Shown: one piece after another, positions 42,756-51,519 of the stretch
Numbering within the stretch: position 1 is the first letter of the stretch
Layout: every line of letters begins with the position of its first letter
Assembly: GCA_943368105.1 (NCBI GenBank)
Contig: CALRKO020000005.1
Span: 62,001-126,000 of the forward strand
DNA length: 64,000 bases
From: Vulcanococcus sp943368105
Lineage (GTDB): Bacteria; Cyanobacteriota; Cyanobacteriia; PCC-6307; Cyanobiaceae
Direction of reading: 5' to 3'
Made by a program: the position numbers and the translations under genes
The notes under the pieces: generated by a model
What the model was told of the DNA's origin: nothing
Database searches by the model: none
Seen by the model: only the letters and a program-made list of their open reading frames with translations

Positions 42756-43142
42756 TCAGGCGCCCTTCTTGCCGAGCAGGCTGCCGGCCAGGGCCTTGAA
42801 CTCCGCCAGGTTGGCGCCGGCCCGGCGGCGGCGCTGGGGCAGGGCGCCGCCGGGGGTGAGGAAGTCGGGGGCGAAGGTGGCCTGGCTGGGGGCCGGGCGG
42901 TTGGCCTGGGAGGCCCGCAGCTCCGCGGCGATGGCCTCGGCGGTGGTGAGCACCGGGCCCTGGCTGCCGGCCGCCGCGGCCTGGTCTGTTGCGGCCTGGC
43001 TCGCAGCGGCAGCCTGGGCGGCCTTCGCCGGGGCCGGGGCGGCCGCCACGGGGGGTGTCGCCACGGGGGCCACGGCGACGGGCTGCTCGGGGGCCTTGTC
43101 GTCGAGATTCAGGAAGAACGAGCCCTTGCGCTTGAAGACCAT
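42756..43142 (-). CDS. Small protein with Ala-rich linker, picocyanobacterial type
   Basis: 128 residues: a short conserved-looking N-terminal motif MVFKRKGSFFLNLDDK, a long Ala/Pro/Gln linker, then FAPDFLTPGGALPQRRRRAGANLAEFKALAGSLLGKKG. Soluble with basic ends; probably a small scaffold or nucleic-acid binding protein, but this is a guess. No family recognised. Confidence 0.65.
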   Translation of the reverse strand: MVFKRKGSFFLNLDDKAPEQPVAVAPVATPPVAAAPAPAKAAQAAAASQAATDQAAAAGSQGPVLTTAEAIAAELRASQANRPAPSQATFAPDFLTPGGALPQRRRRAGANLAEFKALAGSLLGKKGA

Positions 43143-43286
43143 GGCGCCGGCGGAGAAGGCAGTGGCACCGATTATCCGGCGCCGGGCCGCCGCTGCTGGG
43201 CCTGGCTTAGGGCAGTGCAACAGAGCGGCGGCCCTTGGCGCCGGTCCCGCCGCCGTGTTGAGCTGGGGCCGCCTTGATCGCCCGCC

Positions 43287-44051
43287 GTGCTGGAGCTGAT
43301 GGTGCTGGCCTCGCCGGAGCGGCTGCAGGCCTGGCTGGGGGCCCTGCTGCTCAACGGGGTGCTCATTGCCCTGGCCCAGCGGCTGCCCCTGCTGACCCGC
43401 GCCGGCTGGGTCCATGCCGGCATCCTCGGCACGCTGCTGTGGGGTTCTTTGGGCTGGCGCGGCTGGAGTGCCGTGGTGCTCTACCTGGCCCTGGGCTCCC
43501 TGGTGACCCGCCTCGGCTACCGGCGCAAGCAGGAGCTGGGTCTGGCGGAGGGCCGGGGCGGCCGGCGCGGTCCCGAGAACGTCTGGGGCTCGGCCGCCAC
43601 CGGCGCCAGCCTGGCCCTGCTGACGCTGCTGCCCTCGGCGCCGGTGCCGCTGCTGCTGATCGGCTTCAGTGCCAGCTTCGCCGCCAAGCTCGGCGACACC
43701 TGCGGCAGTGAGATCGGCAAGCGCTGGGGGCGCCACACGCGGCTGATCCCCAGCCTGCGGCCCGTGCCCCCGGGCACCGAGGGGGCGATCAGCCTGGAGG
43801 GCACCGCGGCCAGCGCCGCCGGCAGTGGCCTGATGGCCCTGGTGCTGCTGCAGCTGGGCCTGCTGCAGGGCTGGCAGCCCTGGCTGCTGGTGGCCCTGGT
43901 GGGCCTGGTGGCCACCCTGGTGGAGAGCCTGATCGGCGCCCTGCTGCAGCCGCGGCTGGCCTGGCTGAGCAATGAGCTCGTCAACGCCCTGCAGACCCTG
44001 ATCGCCGCCGTGCTGGCCATGGCCCTGGCCCAGGCGCTGCTGCTGGCCTAG
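43287..44051 (+). CDS. DUF92 / VTE6-like (phytyl-phosphate kinase family) membrane protein
   Basis: 254 residues, about seven membrane helices: RAGWVHAGILGTLLWGSLGW, KLGDTCGSEIGKRWGR, VPPGTEGAISLEGTAAS and LVESLIGALLQPRL. Plant and cyanobacterial members phosphorylate phytyl phosphate for tocopherol and chlorophyll phytol recycling. The stop overlaps the convergent sigma-factor stop by 4 bp. Confidence 0.87.
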   Translation: MLELMVLASPERLQAWLGALLLNGVLIALAQRLPLLTRAGWVHAGILGTLLWGSLGWRGWSAVVLYLALGSLVTRLGYRRKQELGLAEGRGGRRGPENVWGSAATGASLALLTLLPSAPVPLLLIGFSASFAAKLGDTCGSEIGKRWGRHTRLIPSLRPVPPGTEGAISLEGTAASAAGSGLMALVLLQLGLLQGWQPWLLVALVGLVATLVESLIGALLQPRLAWLSNELVNALQTLIAAVLAMALAQALLLA

Positions 44052-44965
44052 CGCGCCAGCAGGGGTTCCAGCTCCTGCCGCAGCTGCTCCAGCAGCGCCT
44101 CGCAGCGGCGCTGGGCCACCCGGCCGCTGATCCCCAGCCGTCGCCCCAGCTCCCGCCAGGAGTGCCGCTCCACCACCCGGGCCAGCAGCAGCTGGCGCTG
44201 GGGCTCCTCCAGGCGGGCCAGCCGGCGCCGGACCAGGCGGCAGGTCTCCTCGGCCTGGATCCGCTCGTAGGGATCCGTCAGGCTGCGGGGATCCACCAGG
44301 GCCTCGATCGGGCTGGCACCGCCCTCCCCCACGGCGTCGTGGCCGCCGACGGGGGCGGCCAGATCCAGGCTGCGGAGCTGCTGAGCCCGGGCCTGACCGA
44401 GGGCCGCGCGCCAGCGTTCCGTCCCACAGCCGAGGGCCGCGGCCAGGGCGGCCTCGTCGAGGGGCGGGACGCCCCGGTGCAGGCGCTCCTGCTGCAGGCG
44501 CAGGCCGCGGTGGTGCAGGTCCCTGAGGCCGCGGCAGCCCCGCAGCAGGCAGCCGCGGTCCCGCACGTGCTGGCGCATCCGGCCCCGCACGTAGGGGATC
44601 GAGTAGCTGCTCAGGGCGGCCCCGCGCCCGGCGTCAAAGGCCTCCACGGCCCGGATCAGGCCGAGGCTGCCCTCCTGGAGCAGGTCCTCCAGCGGCACGG
44701 CGCAGCGCCGGGCCTCGCGCCGGGCGATGTGGTGCACCAGGGCCAGGTTGGCCGTCACCAGCCGGTTGCGCAGGGTCAGGCTGGGGGTGCGGGCGTACTG
44801 CGCCAGCTGTTCGGCGTTCTCGCGGTGGTGCGACCGGGGGTGCGGGTGGCGGGGCTGGCGGCGGCAGGGCCCGGGGGCGGGCCAGGCGTGGTCCGGGCGG
44901 CGCCGGGGCTCGGGGCTGGCGGCGGTGGCGGTGCGGCGCGAGGGCATGGGAGAACGGAAAGCCAT
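44048..44965 (-). CDS. Sigma-70 family factor, shortened group-3-like
   Basis: About 305 residues with a His/Pro/Arg-rich N-terminus, region 2 (NRLVTANLALVHHIARREAR, LEDLLQEGSLGLIRAVEAFD, SSYSIPYVRGRMRQHVRDRG) and region 4 (LARLEEPQRQLLLARVVERH, WRELGRRLGISGRVAQRRCEALLEQLR). Region 1 is missing and region 3 is divergent and His/Arg/Cys rich (RGCLLRGCRGLRDLHHRGL). Likely an alternative factor typical of picocyanobacteria. Starts at 44965 or 44947. Confidence 0.87.
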   Translation of the reverse strand: MAFRSPMPSRRTATAASPEPRRRPDHAWPAPGPCRRQPRHPHPRSHHRENAEQLAQYARTPSLTLRNRLVTANLALVHHIARREARRCAVPLEDLLQEGSLGLIRAVEAFDAGRGAALSSYSIPYVRGRMRQHVRDRGCLLRGCRGLRDLHHRGLRLQQERLHRGVPPLDEAALAAALGCGTERWRAALGQARAQQLRSLDLAAPVGGHDAVGEGGASPIEALVDPRSLTDPYERIQAEETCRLVRRRLARLEEPQRQLLLARVVERHSWRELGRRLGISGRVAQRRCEALLEQLRQELEPLLAR

Positions 44966-45083
44966 GGCTTCACCCTCCCCGCCATGCGTCGCCCTCACCT
45001 CCCCCGATGCGGGGATCTGGAATCCCCCGTTCGGGGGAGGCGTTCAGGGCCGCGGGGTGGCAAGGGGCGGCGGTGCCCGGACC

Positions 45084-45761
45084 TCAGCCCAGCGGCGTGG
45101 CCAGCCGCAGCGGCTGCAGGCCGGCCCACTCCAGCAGCGCCGGCCAGCGCCGCACCCGCTCGTACACGGCCCGGTGACCCTCGCCGTTGAGGTGCAGGCC
45201 GTCGCCGCTCAGCCACTGGGGCCAGGCGGGATCGGCCAGCAGCGCATCCACCAGCGGCAGGAAGGGCACATCGGCCTCCAGGCAGGCCTCCTCGATCAGT
45301 CCCTCGTAGCGGCGCACGGCCTGCAGGCCATACCAGAGCACCTCCGCGTAGGGCATCCCCTCCTCCAGCACCGGCGTCAGCCCCAGCACCAGCACCGGCG
45401 CGATGGCGCCGGCCTCCCGCAGCAGCTGCTGCAGCCCGAACAGAAAGGCGTCCTCCGCCAGCTGGGGGCGGCCGTCGGGGCGCCCCACCCGGGCGGTGTC
45501 GTTCAGGCCCACCGCCAGCAGGATCCCCTGGGGCCGCTGGCGCCGCAGCTCACCGCGGCAGCCCACCTCCGCCGCCAGGCGCGCCGCCACCCGCTCCAGA
45601 CCATCGCCCCGCACCCCCAGGGGGTAGAGCACCGGCCCCTCCGGCAGGCCCATCCAGTGGCGCCGCAGCCGCTCGCACCAGCCCCCCTCGTCGGGATCAC
45701 CCCAGCCATAGACGCCGCTGTCCCCCAGCACGACCAGCTTGCGGGGGATGCTCAGGGGCAT
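45084..45761 (-). CDS. SGNH/GDSL-family hydrolase
   Basis: 225 residues, cytoplasmic. Block I VVLGDSGVYGWGDP (catalytic Ser), block III AVGLNDTARVGRP, block V DGLHLNGEGH (Asp/His). It probably deacylates or hydrolyses esters of small metabolites. It lies 57 bp after the PhnE-type permease gene on the same strand and may be the last gene of that operon. Confidence 0.88.
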   Translation of the reverse strand: MPLSIPRKLVVLGDSGVYGWGDPDEGGWCERLRRHWMGLPEGPVLYPLGVRGDGLERVAARLAAEVGCRGELRRQRPQGILLAVGLNDTARVGRPDGRPQLAEDAFLFGLQQLLREAGAIAPVLVLGLTPVLEEGMPYAEVLWYGLQAVRRYEGLIEEACLEADVPFLPLVDALLADPAWPQWLSGDGLHLNGEGHRAVYERVRRWPALLEWAGLQPLRLATPLG

Positions 45762-45817
45762 GGGCGGGGACTGGAGGGGGAGGAACTGGAGGGGGGCGCG
45801 CCTGGCCGCTCCGGGCC

Positions 45818-47368
45818 TCAGGCGGCGGCCAGCAGGCGGCGCCGGGCCCGGTCGCTGAGATCTTCCCCCAGCAGCGTCAGCAGGGCATAGACCGCCAGCA
45901 GGGCCAGCAGCTGGTCCCAGGCGAAGGAGCTGAGGGTCTCCAGCAGCTGGCTGCCCAGGCCCGTGGCCCCCACCAGGCCCACCACCACCGTCTCCCGCAG
46001 GATCACATCGGCCCGGTAGGCGCCGTAGGCCAGGTAGGAGTGGGCCAGGCCGCTGAAGCGCCCGTAGAGCAGGGCCAGCCGCGGACCGGCCCCCGCCAGG
46101 GCCAGGGCCTGCTGGCGCTCCGGTCCCGCCGCCTCGGCCGCCTCCAGCAGCAGCCGGCCCAGGATGCCCAGGTTGTGGAAGCTCAGGGCCAGGGCGGCGG
46201 TCACCACCCCGGGCTGGAGCACCAGCAGCAGCAGCAGGGCCGTCAGCGGCGGCGGCCAGAGGCGGCCCAGGGCCCAGGCCAGCCGCAGCAGCCCCTGGCC
46301 CCAGGGCCAGGGCGCCACCAGCAGCAGCAGCAGCGGCGCCGCCCCCACCGCCAGGGCCGCGGCCAGCAGGGTGAGCAGCAGGGTCTGGCCCACCAGGCCG
46401 GGCCAGGGCAGGGCCAGGGCCACCCCCCAGCCGCCGGCGGGCAGGGGCGGCAGGGGCTGCCACTGCAGCAGGGCCGCGGGGTTCACCTCCAGGCCCCGGG
46501 CCACCAGCAGCAGCAGGGGCACCAGGGCCAGCGCGGCCAGCAGCAGCTCGCGGCCGCTGCGGCCCACGCCGGCCGCCGCCAGCCCCAGGCGCTGGGGCAT
46601 GCCCCAGCGGCGCCGCAGCAGGCCGATGCCGGCCTCCAGCGCCAGCATCAGCGCCAGCAGCAGCCACAGCCCCGTCCAGAGCTCATCGAACTGCAGCGAC
46701 TGCAGCGTGAGCTTCAGGTCGGTGCCGAGGCCCCCGAGGCCGAACACCCCCAGCAGGGTGGCGCTGCGCAGGGCGCACTCCAGCCGGTAGCCGCCGTAGC
46801 TGATCACCCCCGGCAGCAGCGGCGGCCCCAGGGCCGTGAGCAGGGCCGCGGCCCCCGGCGCGCCGCCGGCCCGCAGGGCCTCCAGGCCGCCGGTGGGCAG
46901 GGCGTCGAGCAGGTCGCTCACCACCCGGGCCACCAGGGCGCCGAAGGGGATGGCGATCGCCAGCACGGCCACCGCCGGCTGCAGCCCCAGCAGTTGCAGC
47001 AGCAGCAGCCCCCAGATCAGCTCGTGGATCGAGCGGGGCACCGCCAGCAGGCGCCGCAGCAGCTGGGCGGGCCAGGGCGTGCCCACCAGGGTGCGCCAGA
47101 GGGTGCGGGAACTGGCCAGCCCCAGCAGCAGCCCCAGCACCAGGCTGGCGGCCCAGCCCAGCAGGGCCATGCCGGCGGTCACCGCCAGGCCCCGCAGCGC
47201 CGAGCTCAGCACCAGCGGGTCGAGGGAGGGGCGCACGGCCGCCAGCAGGAACTGCCCCACCAGGTCCCAGCCGCCGCCGTGCACCAGCCCCGGCAGAACG
47301 AGGGCCACCGGCAGCAGCACCAGGGCCGGAGCCAGCAGCAGCAGTGGCGCCGCCAGCCGCACCCTCAC
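45818..47368 (-). CDS. phnE: Double-length phosphite/phosphonate ABC permease, PhnE type
   Basis: 516 residues, two fused permease halves of about six helices each. Marks: RSIHELIWGLLLLQLLG, RVVSDLLDALPTGGLEALRA (first EAA loop), GVFGLGGLGTDLKLTLQSLQF, and RADVILRETVVVGLVGATGLG in the second half. Fused PhnE-like permeases go with PhnD1-type binding proteins of picocyanobacteria. The start is GTG 47368, overlapping the phnC stop (GTGA). Substrate inferred from the neighbours. Confidence 0.85.
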   Translation of the reverse strand: MRVRLAAPLLLLAPALVLLPVALVLPGLVHGGGWDLVGQFLLAAVRPSLDPLVLSSALRGLAVTAGMALLGWAASLVLGLLLGLASSRTLWRTLVGTPWPAQLLRRLLAVPRSIHELIWGLLLLQLLGLQPAVAVLAIAIPFGALVARVVSDLLDALPTGGLEALRAGGAPGAAALLTALGPPLLPGVISYGGYRLECALRSATLLGVFGLGGLGTDLKLTLQSLQFDELWTGLWLLLALMLALEAGIGLLRRRWGMPQRLGLAAAGVGRSGRELLLAALALVPLLLLVARGLEVNPAALLQWQPLPPLPAGGWGVALALPWPGLVGQTLLLTLLAAALAVGAAPLLLLLVAPWPWGQGLLRLAWALGRLWPPPLTALLLLLVLQPGVVTAALALSFHNLGILGRLLLEAAEAAGPERQQALALAGAGPRLALLYGRFSGLAHSYLAYGAYRADVILRETVVVGLVGATGLGSQLLETLSSFAWDQLLALLAVYALLTLLGEDLSDRARRRLLAAA

Positions 47369-48192
47369 GGCCCCTCGCTGCCGTAGAGCTCCGCCAGGGC
47401 CCCGGGCCCCAGCGCCGCCACCGGCCCGTCGAACCGGATGCGGCCGGCCCGCAGGGCCACCACCCGATCGAAGCCCGCCAGCAGGTCGGGGCGGTGCAGG
47501 CTCAGCAGCAGGGCCCGGGGTGCCCGGGCCTGGTCCAGCAGCAGCGCCAGCAGCTCCGCGGCCAGGCGCGGATCCAGGCTGGCCAGGGGCTCGTCGGCCA
47601 GCAGCAGCTGGGGCTCCTGGCGCAGCACCCGGGCGATGGCCACCCGCTGGCGCTGGCCGCCCGAGAGGGCCGACACCGGCTGGTTCAGCAGGGCCGGGTC
47701 CAGGTCCATCTGGGCCAGGGCCCGCCGGCAGGCGTCGGTCTCCAGGGGCAGCAGCAGGTTGAGCAGGGCCCGGGGCCAGCCCCACACCGCCAGCCGGGCG
47801 GCGTTGAGGTTCTGCTGCACCGTGAGCTCCTCGATCAGGCGCAGGTCCTGCCAGAGGGTGCCGATGCGGGCCTGCTGCAGGCGCCGGGCGCGGGCGGAGC
47901 GGGCCGGCGCCACCCCCTGCCAGCGCACGGTGCCGGCCTGGGGCCGCAGCAGGCCGTTGGCCACCGCCAGCAGTGTGCTCTTGCCGGCGCCGCTCGGCCC
48001 CAGCAGCGCCACCCGCTCCCCGGGGTCAATCCGCAGCGCCACCGCCTCCAGGCGCGGCCGGCCCCGGCCCGCCACCGTGACGGCCTCCAGCTCCAGCAGG
48101 GGAACGGTGGGGGCGGCCGGGCCCCGGGGGCCGGGCGGCGGCGGCTGGGCCATGGCGGGGGCGGGGACGCGGGGCGGCGGGATCCGGGCCAT
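47365..48192 (-). CDS. phnC: Phosphite/phosphonate ABC transporter ATP-binding protein, PhnC type
   Basis: 275 residues after a Pro-rich start. Walker A LLGPSGAGKSTLLAV, Q-loop in LWQDLRLIEELTVQQNLNAARL (the NLNA stretch is typical of PhnC), signature LSGGQRQRVAIARVL, Walker B LLLADEPLASLDP, switch LHRPDLLAG. It drives import with the PhnE-type permease that overlaps its end. It begins 13 bp after the 28-residue ORF. Confidence 0.87.
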   Translation of the reverse strand: MARIPPPRVPAPAMAQPPPPGPRGPAAPTVPLLELEAVTVAGRGRPRLEAVALRIDPGERVALLGPSGAGKSTLLAVANGLLRPQAGTVRWQGVAPARSARARRLQQARIGTLWQDLRLIEELTVQQNLNAARLAVWGWPRALLNLLLPLETDACRRALAQMDLDPALLNQPVSALSGGQRQRVAIARVLRQEPQLLLADEPLASLDPRLAAELLALLLDQARAPRALLLSLHRPDLLAGFDRVVALRAGRIRFDGPVAALGPGALAELYGSEGP

Positions 48193-48205
48193 CCTGCCCG
48201 GCGGG

Positions 48206-48292
48206 CTACTGGTGGGTGAGCTGGAACACCACCAGCACCAGGATCAGCGCCACCAGCACCACCTCCAGCAGGTCGGGGCCGCGGGGATTCAT
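48206..48292 (-). CDS. 28-residue hydrophobic micro-protein in the phn operon
   Basis: Reads MNPRGPDLLEVVLVALILVLVVFQLTHQ in two overlapping stretches (MNPRGPDLLEVV then VLVALILVLVVFQLTHQ): one short polar N-terminus and one 17-residue hydrophobic helix. The ATG overlaps the stop of the 80-residue ORF (ATGA) and it stops 14 bp before phnC, so coupling on both sides suggests it is real. Too short for homology by eye. It could be a small transporter subunit. Confidence 0.5.
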   Translation of the reverse strand: MNPRGPDLLEVVLVALILVLVVFQLTHQ

Positions 48293-48531
48293 CGCTGCTC
48301 CCGCACCTGCCGCTCCCGCCGCTCCAGCCGCCCCACCGAGGGGAGGGCCAGGGCCAGGATCAGCAGCGGCAGCTCCACCAGCAGGCGGCCGTCGCCGATG
48401 GTCAGGAACACGAGGTCGAGGACCACCATCACCCGCAGGAACAGGCTCCAGACCTCATCGCCCTCGCTGCAGCTGCGCAGCCAGAGCACCAGGGCGCACA
48501 GCAGCAGCACCAGGTCGCTCAGCAGTGCCAT
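48289..48531 (-). CDS. 80-residue small membrane protein in the phn operon
   Basis: Two or three hydrophobic helices (LLSDLVLLLCALVLWLRS, SLFLRVMVVLDLVFLTIG, LLVELPLLILALALP) and a basic C-terminus. The gene lies between phnD (67 bp away) and the 28-residue ORF with which it overlaps. No family recognised. Confidence 0.6.
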   Translation of the reverse strand: MALLSDLVLLLCALVLWLRSCSEGDEVWSLFLRVMVVLDLVFLTIGDGRLLVELPLLILALALPSVGRLERRERQVREQR

Positions 48532-48597
48532 GGAATCGGGCCCATCGGATCCCCCCGCCGGCGATCAACGGCCCTGATTCTGGCCGGCCCGTCCACC

Positions 48598-49569
48598 TCA
48601 GCGGATCTTGCCGATCTGGCGGCCCACCTGCTCGATCTGCCCGTAGGCCCTGGCGTTGGCACCGGTGAACTGCTGGGCGCCGAACAGGCCCAGGATCACC
48701 TTCTGGTCCGGGTTGCTGGGGCGCCAGCTGAGGATCGCGCCCTTCAGCCTGGCGGTGAAGCCCTTGCCGAAGCGCCGGTCCAGATCGGGCTGGGCGATCC
48801 AGTGGTAGTCCTGGTAGCCGGGGGTCTTCCAGAGGGCGATCACCTTGTCGCGCCGGGCCTTGCCGTCGTGCAGGCTGGCGCGCCACACCTGCTCGTTCAC
48901 GGCGCCGGCGTCGTAGGCGCCGCTGGCCACCAGGGCGATGGTGGCGTCATGGCTGCCGCTGAAGCCCGCCGTGCCGCCGCTGAAGTCCGAGGGCTTGACG
49001 CCGGCCTGGGCCAGGAAGTACTGGGGCATCAGGCGCCCGGAGGTGGAGCTCTCCGAGCCGAAGGTGAAGCGCCGGCCCTTGAGCTGGGCCAGCCCCCGGA
49101 CGCCGGTGATCGGCTTCAGGCCGCTGCGGGCGCTGGCGATGAAGATGCTGTGGAAGCTGGCGTCGATGTCGCGCTGGGCCAGCACCTGGGCGCCGGGCCT
49201 CTGCAGACGCGCCTGCACGCCGGTGAGGCCGCCGAACCACACCAGGTCGAGGTCGCCGGTGCGGAAGGCCGTCACGGCGGCGGTGTAGTCGGTCACCGGC
49301 ACGTACTTCACCGGCACCCCCAGCTGCCTGCTGAGCTCCGTGGCCACCAGGGGGTAGAGCCGGTTCAGCTTCTCGGGCTTCTGGTCGGGGATGGCGCCGA
49401 TGCGCAGCAGCTTCTGCGGGGCCTTCTGCTGGGCCTGGGCGGCCGGCAGCGGCGCCGGGGCGCCGGCCGGCAGGGGGGGCAGGGCCGCCGGCAGCAGGGC
49501 CAGGCCGAGGCCGGCCAGCACGGCGGCCGAGCGTTCTCGGCGGAGGGGGGAAGACAGGAGGCGGAGCAT
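48598..49569 (-). CDS. phnD: Phosphite/phosphonate-type ABC substrate-binding protein, PhnD family
   Basis: 323 residues with a signal peptide ending near AQAQQ. Family marks: LLRIGAIPDQKPEKLNRLYP, VTDYTAAVTAFRTGDLDLVW, FGSESSTSGRLMPQYFL (the STSG ligand loop) and GGTAGFSGSHDATIALV. Relatives in picocyanobacteria (PhnD1) bind phosphite or methylphosphonate; some databases label close relatives putative selenate transporters. No phosphite dehydrogenase or C-P lyase gene is in the window, so the nutrient is uncertain. Confidence 0.85.
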   Translation of the reverse strand: MLRLLSSPLRRERSAAVLAGLGLALLPAALPPLPAGAPAPLPAAQAQQKAPQKLLRIGAIPDQKPEKLNRLYPLVATELSRQLGVPVKYVPVTDYTAAVTAFRTGDLDLVWFGGLTGVQARLQRPGAQVLAQRDIDASFHSIFIASARSGLKPITGVRGLAQLKGRRFTFGSESSTSGRLMPQYFLAQAGVKPSDFSGGTAGFSGSHDATIALVASGAYDAGAVNEQVWRASLHDGKARRDKVIALWKTPGYQDYHWIAQPDLDRRFGKGFTARLKGAILSWRPSNPDQKVILGLFGAQQFTGANARAYGQIEQVGRQIGKIR

Positions 49570-49655
49570 CGCCGGCGGGGGGAGAGACCCGGGAATTGTG
49601 GCGGTCAGGGGGATCCACCAGCCACCCGGGCCCGCGCCCGCCAGGGGCGGCTGGC

Positions 49656-50834
49656 TCAGAGGCCCGCCAGGAAGCGCCGCAGCCGCTCCAGGCCGTCCTG
49701 GATCGTGGCCGGGGAGGCGGCGCAGGAGAGGCGGATGCAGCGGTCGTCGCCGAAGGCGCCGCCGGGCACCGTCGCCAGGCCCTGCTCCTCCAGCAGCCGG
49801 TTGCAGAAGGTCATCGAATCGAGCCCGCTGGCGCTCACGTCCGGGAAGGCGTAGAAGGCCCCCTCCGGTGGCAGCAGCTCCAGGCCCGCCAGGGCCCGCA
49901 GGCCGTCGGAGAGCAGGGCACGGCGCTCGTTGAACTGGTCGGCCATGGCCCGCACGCAGTCGCGGGGGGCCTCCACCGCCGCCAGGGCGCCGAACTGGGC
50001 GAAGCTGCAGACGTTGCTGGTGCTCTGGCTCTGCAGGGCACTGGCGGCGGCCACCACGTGCCTGGGGCCCGCCAGCCAGCCGATGCGCCAGCCGGTCATC
50101 GCCCAGCCCTTGGCGAAGCCGTTGACGATGAACACCCGATCGGCCAGGTCGGGAGCCACCGCCGCGAAGCTGTGGTGGGTGTGGCCGGGGGCCAGCAGGA
50201 ACTCGTAGATCTCGTCGCACACCACCGCCACCTGGGGATGGCGGCGCAGCACCGCGGCGATCGCCTCCAGCTCCGGCCGGCTCAGCACCATGCCGGTGGG
50301 GTTGCTGGGGCTGTTGAGCACCAGCAGCTTGCTGGCGGGGCTGATCGCCGCCTCCAGCCGCTCCGGATCGAGGCGGAAGCCCTCGGCGGCCGAGCTGGGG
50401 ATCAGGGTCACCGCGGCGCCCGCCAGCCGGGCCATCTCCGGGTAGCTGAGCCAGAAGGGGGCCGGCAGCAGCAGTTCGTCGCCGGGGCCCAGCAGCACCT
50501 GGAAGAGGTTGTAGAGCGCCTGCTTGCCGCCGTTGGTCACCAGCACCTGCTCGGCGGCGGTGGGAACGCCGTTCTCGCGGCCGAGCTTGGCGGCGATGGC
50601 CGCCCGCAGGGCCGGCTCGCCGGCGGCGGGGCCGTAGCGGGTGTGGCCGGACTCCAGGGCAGTGGCGGCGGCCTGGCGGATGAAGGCCGGGGTGTCGAAG
50701 TCCGGCTCGCCGGCGCTGAGGCTGCAGATGTCCTGGCCCTCGGCCTTGAGGGCCTTGGCGCGGGCGGCGATGGCCAGCGTCAGGGAGGGCTGCAGAGCTT
50801 CTGCCCGGGCAGAGAGCGGCAACGGGCGCGGCAT
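49656..50834 (-). CDS. aspC: PLP-dependent aspartate-type aminotransferase
   Basis: 392 residues, fold type I. Marks: SLSAGEPDFDTP, YGPAAGEPALRAAIA, LVTNGGKQALYN, NSPSNPTGMVLSRPE, CDEIYEFLL and the PLP lysine in NGFAKGWAMTGWRIGW, with RLSCAAS carrying the substrate Arg. It transfers amino groups between aspartate and 2-oxoglutarate (possibly other keto acids). Confidence 0.93.
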   Translation of the reverse strand: MPRPLPLSARAEALQPSLTLAIAARAKALKAEGQDICSLSAGEPDFDTPAFIRQAAATALESGHTRYGPAAGEPALRAAIAAKLGRENGVPTAAEQVLVTNGGKQALYNLFQVLLGPGDELLLPAPFWLSYPEMARLAGAAVTLIPSSAAEGFRLDPERLEAAISPASKLLVLNSPSNPTGMVLSRPELEAIAAVLRRHPQVAVVCDEIYEFLLAPGHTHHSFAAVAPDLADRVFIVNGFAKGWAMTGWRIGWLAGPRHVVAAASALQSQSTSNVCSFAQFGALAAVEAPRDCVRAMADQFNERRALLSDGLRALAGLELLPPEGAFYAFPDVSASGLDSMTFCNRLLEEQGLATVPGGAFGDDRCIRLSCAASPATIQDGLERLRRFLAGL

Positions 50835-50991
50835 CGGCGCAGCGACAGGCGGCGGCTCCCCGACGGGGAACCAGGACTAGGGCTCATCCTGCCCTACCCC
50901 CCGGCCGGTCCCCGTCGCGCCGCGGACCGTTCCGGAGGATCCGGGGCCCCGCCGCTCCGGCCGATCGGCGCCACCGGGTCGTGCGGGCCCG

Positions 50992-51420
50992 GTGGCGCCC
51001 CGCCAGAGTCGGACCTCCCGCGCCCCACCCTTGGATGCCCCCTCCTGCCGCTGGGTGCTGGCGGCGGATGATCCGGCCGGACTGGCGGCCTTCTACGGCG
51101 CCCTGCTGCACCAGCCGCCCGCAGCGGGCCAGGGACCCAGCCACTGGCTCGTGGGCCTGCCCGCCGGTGGGCGGCTGGAGATCTATGGCCCCGCCCGCTC
51201 CCGCCCCCGGCCCCGCCAGGAGGGCCGGCTCGCCCTCGCCCTGCAGCGCCAGGCCGGCCCGGACGGCGGGGGCGGTGCGCTGCTGCGGGCCTGGATCGCT
51301 GCCGCCGAGGCCCTGGGGGCCCGGCTGCAGGAGGGGCCGCGCCAGGAGCCCTTCGGCTGGGAGGCCTGGCTGGCGGATCCGGAGGGCAACCGCCTGCTGC
51401 TGCTGGTGCTGCCGGCCTGA
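50992..51420 (+). CDS. VOC-superfamily (glyoxalase-like) protein
   Basis: 142 residues from GTG 50992. The N-terminal APSCRWVLAADDPAGLAAFYGALL and the C-terminal WEAWLADPEGNRLLLLVLP show a two-repeat VOC fold. Metal ligands are incomplete, so activity is unknown. Confidence 0.8.
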   Translation: MAPRQSRTSRAPPLDAPSCRWVLAADDPAGLAAFYGALLHQPPAAGQGPSHWLVGLPAGGRLEIYGPARSRPRPRQEGRLALALQRQAGPDGGGGALLRAWIAAAEALGARLQEGPRQEPFGWEAWLADPEGNRLLLLVLPA

Positions 51421-51484
51421 GGCGCCGGCCCGCCGCCCGGGGCTGATGGCGGGGTCCATCGGCCGCGGCGGGCCCGGCCTCCAT

Positions 51485-51490
51485 AGGATC
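51485..51490 (+). promoter_or_regulatory. Predicted -10 box of the UDG gene
   Basis: TAGGAT begins 35 nt before GTG 51520. Confidence 0.4.
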
Positions 51491-51519
51491 GCGGCCCCTA
51501 GCCAGCAGCCGGGTCCGAG

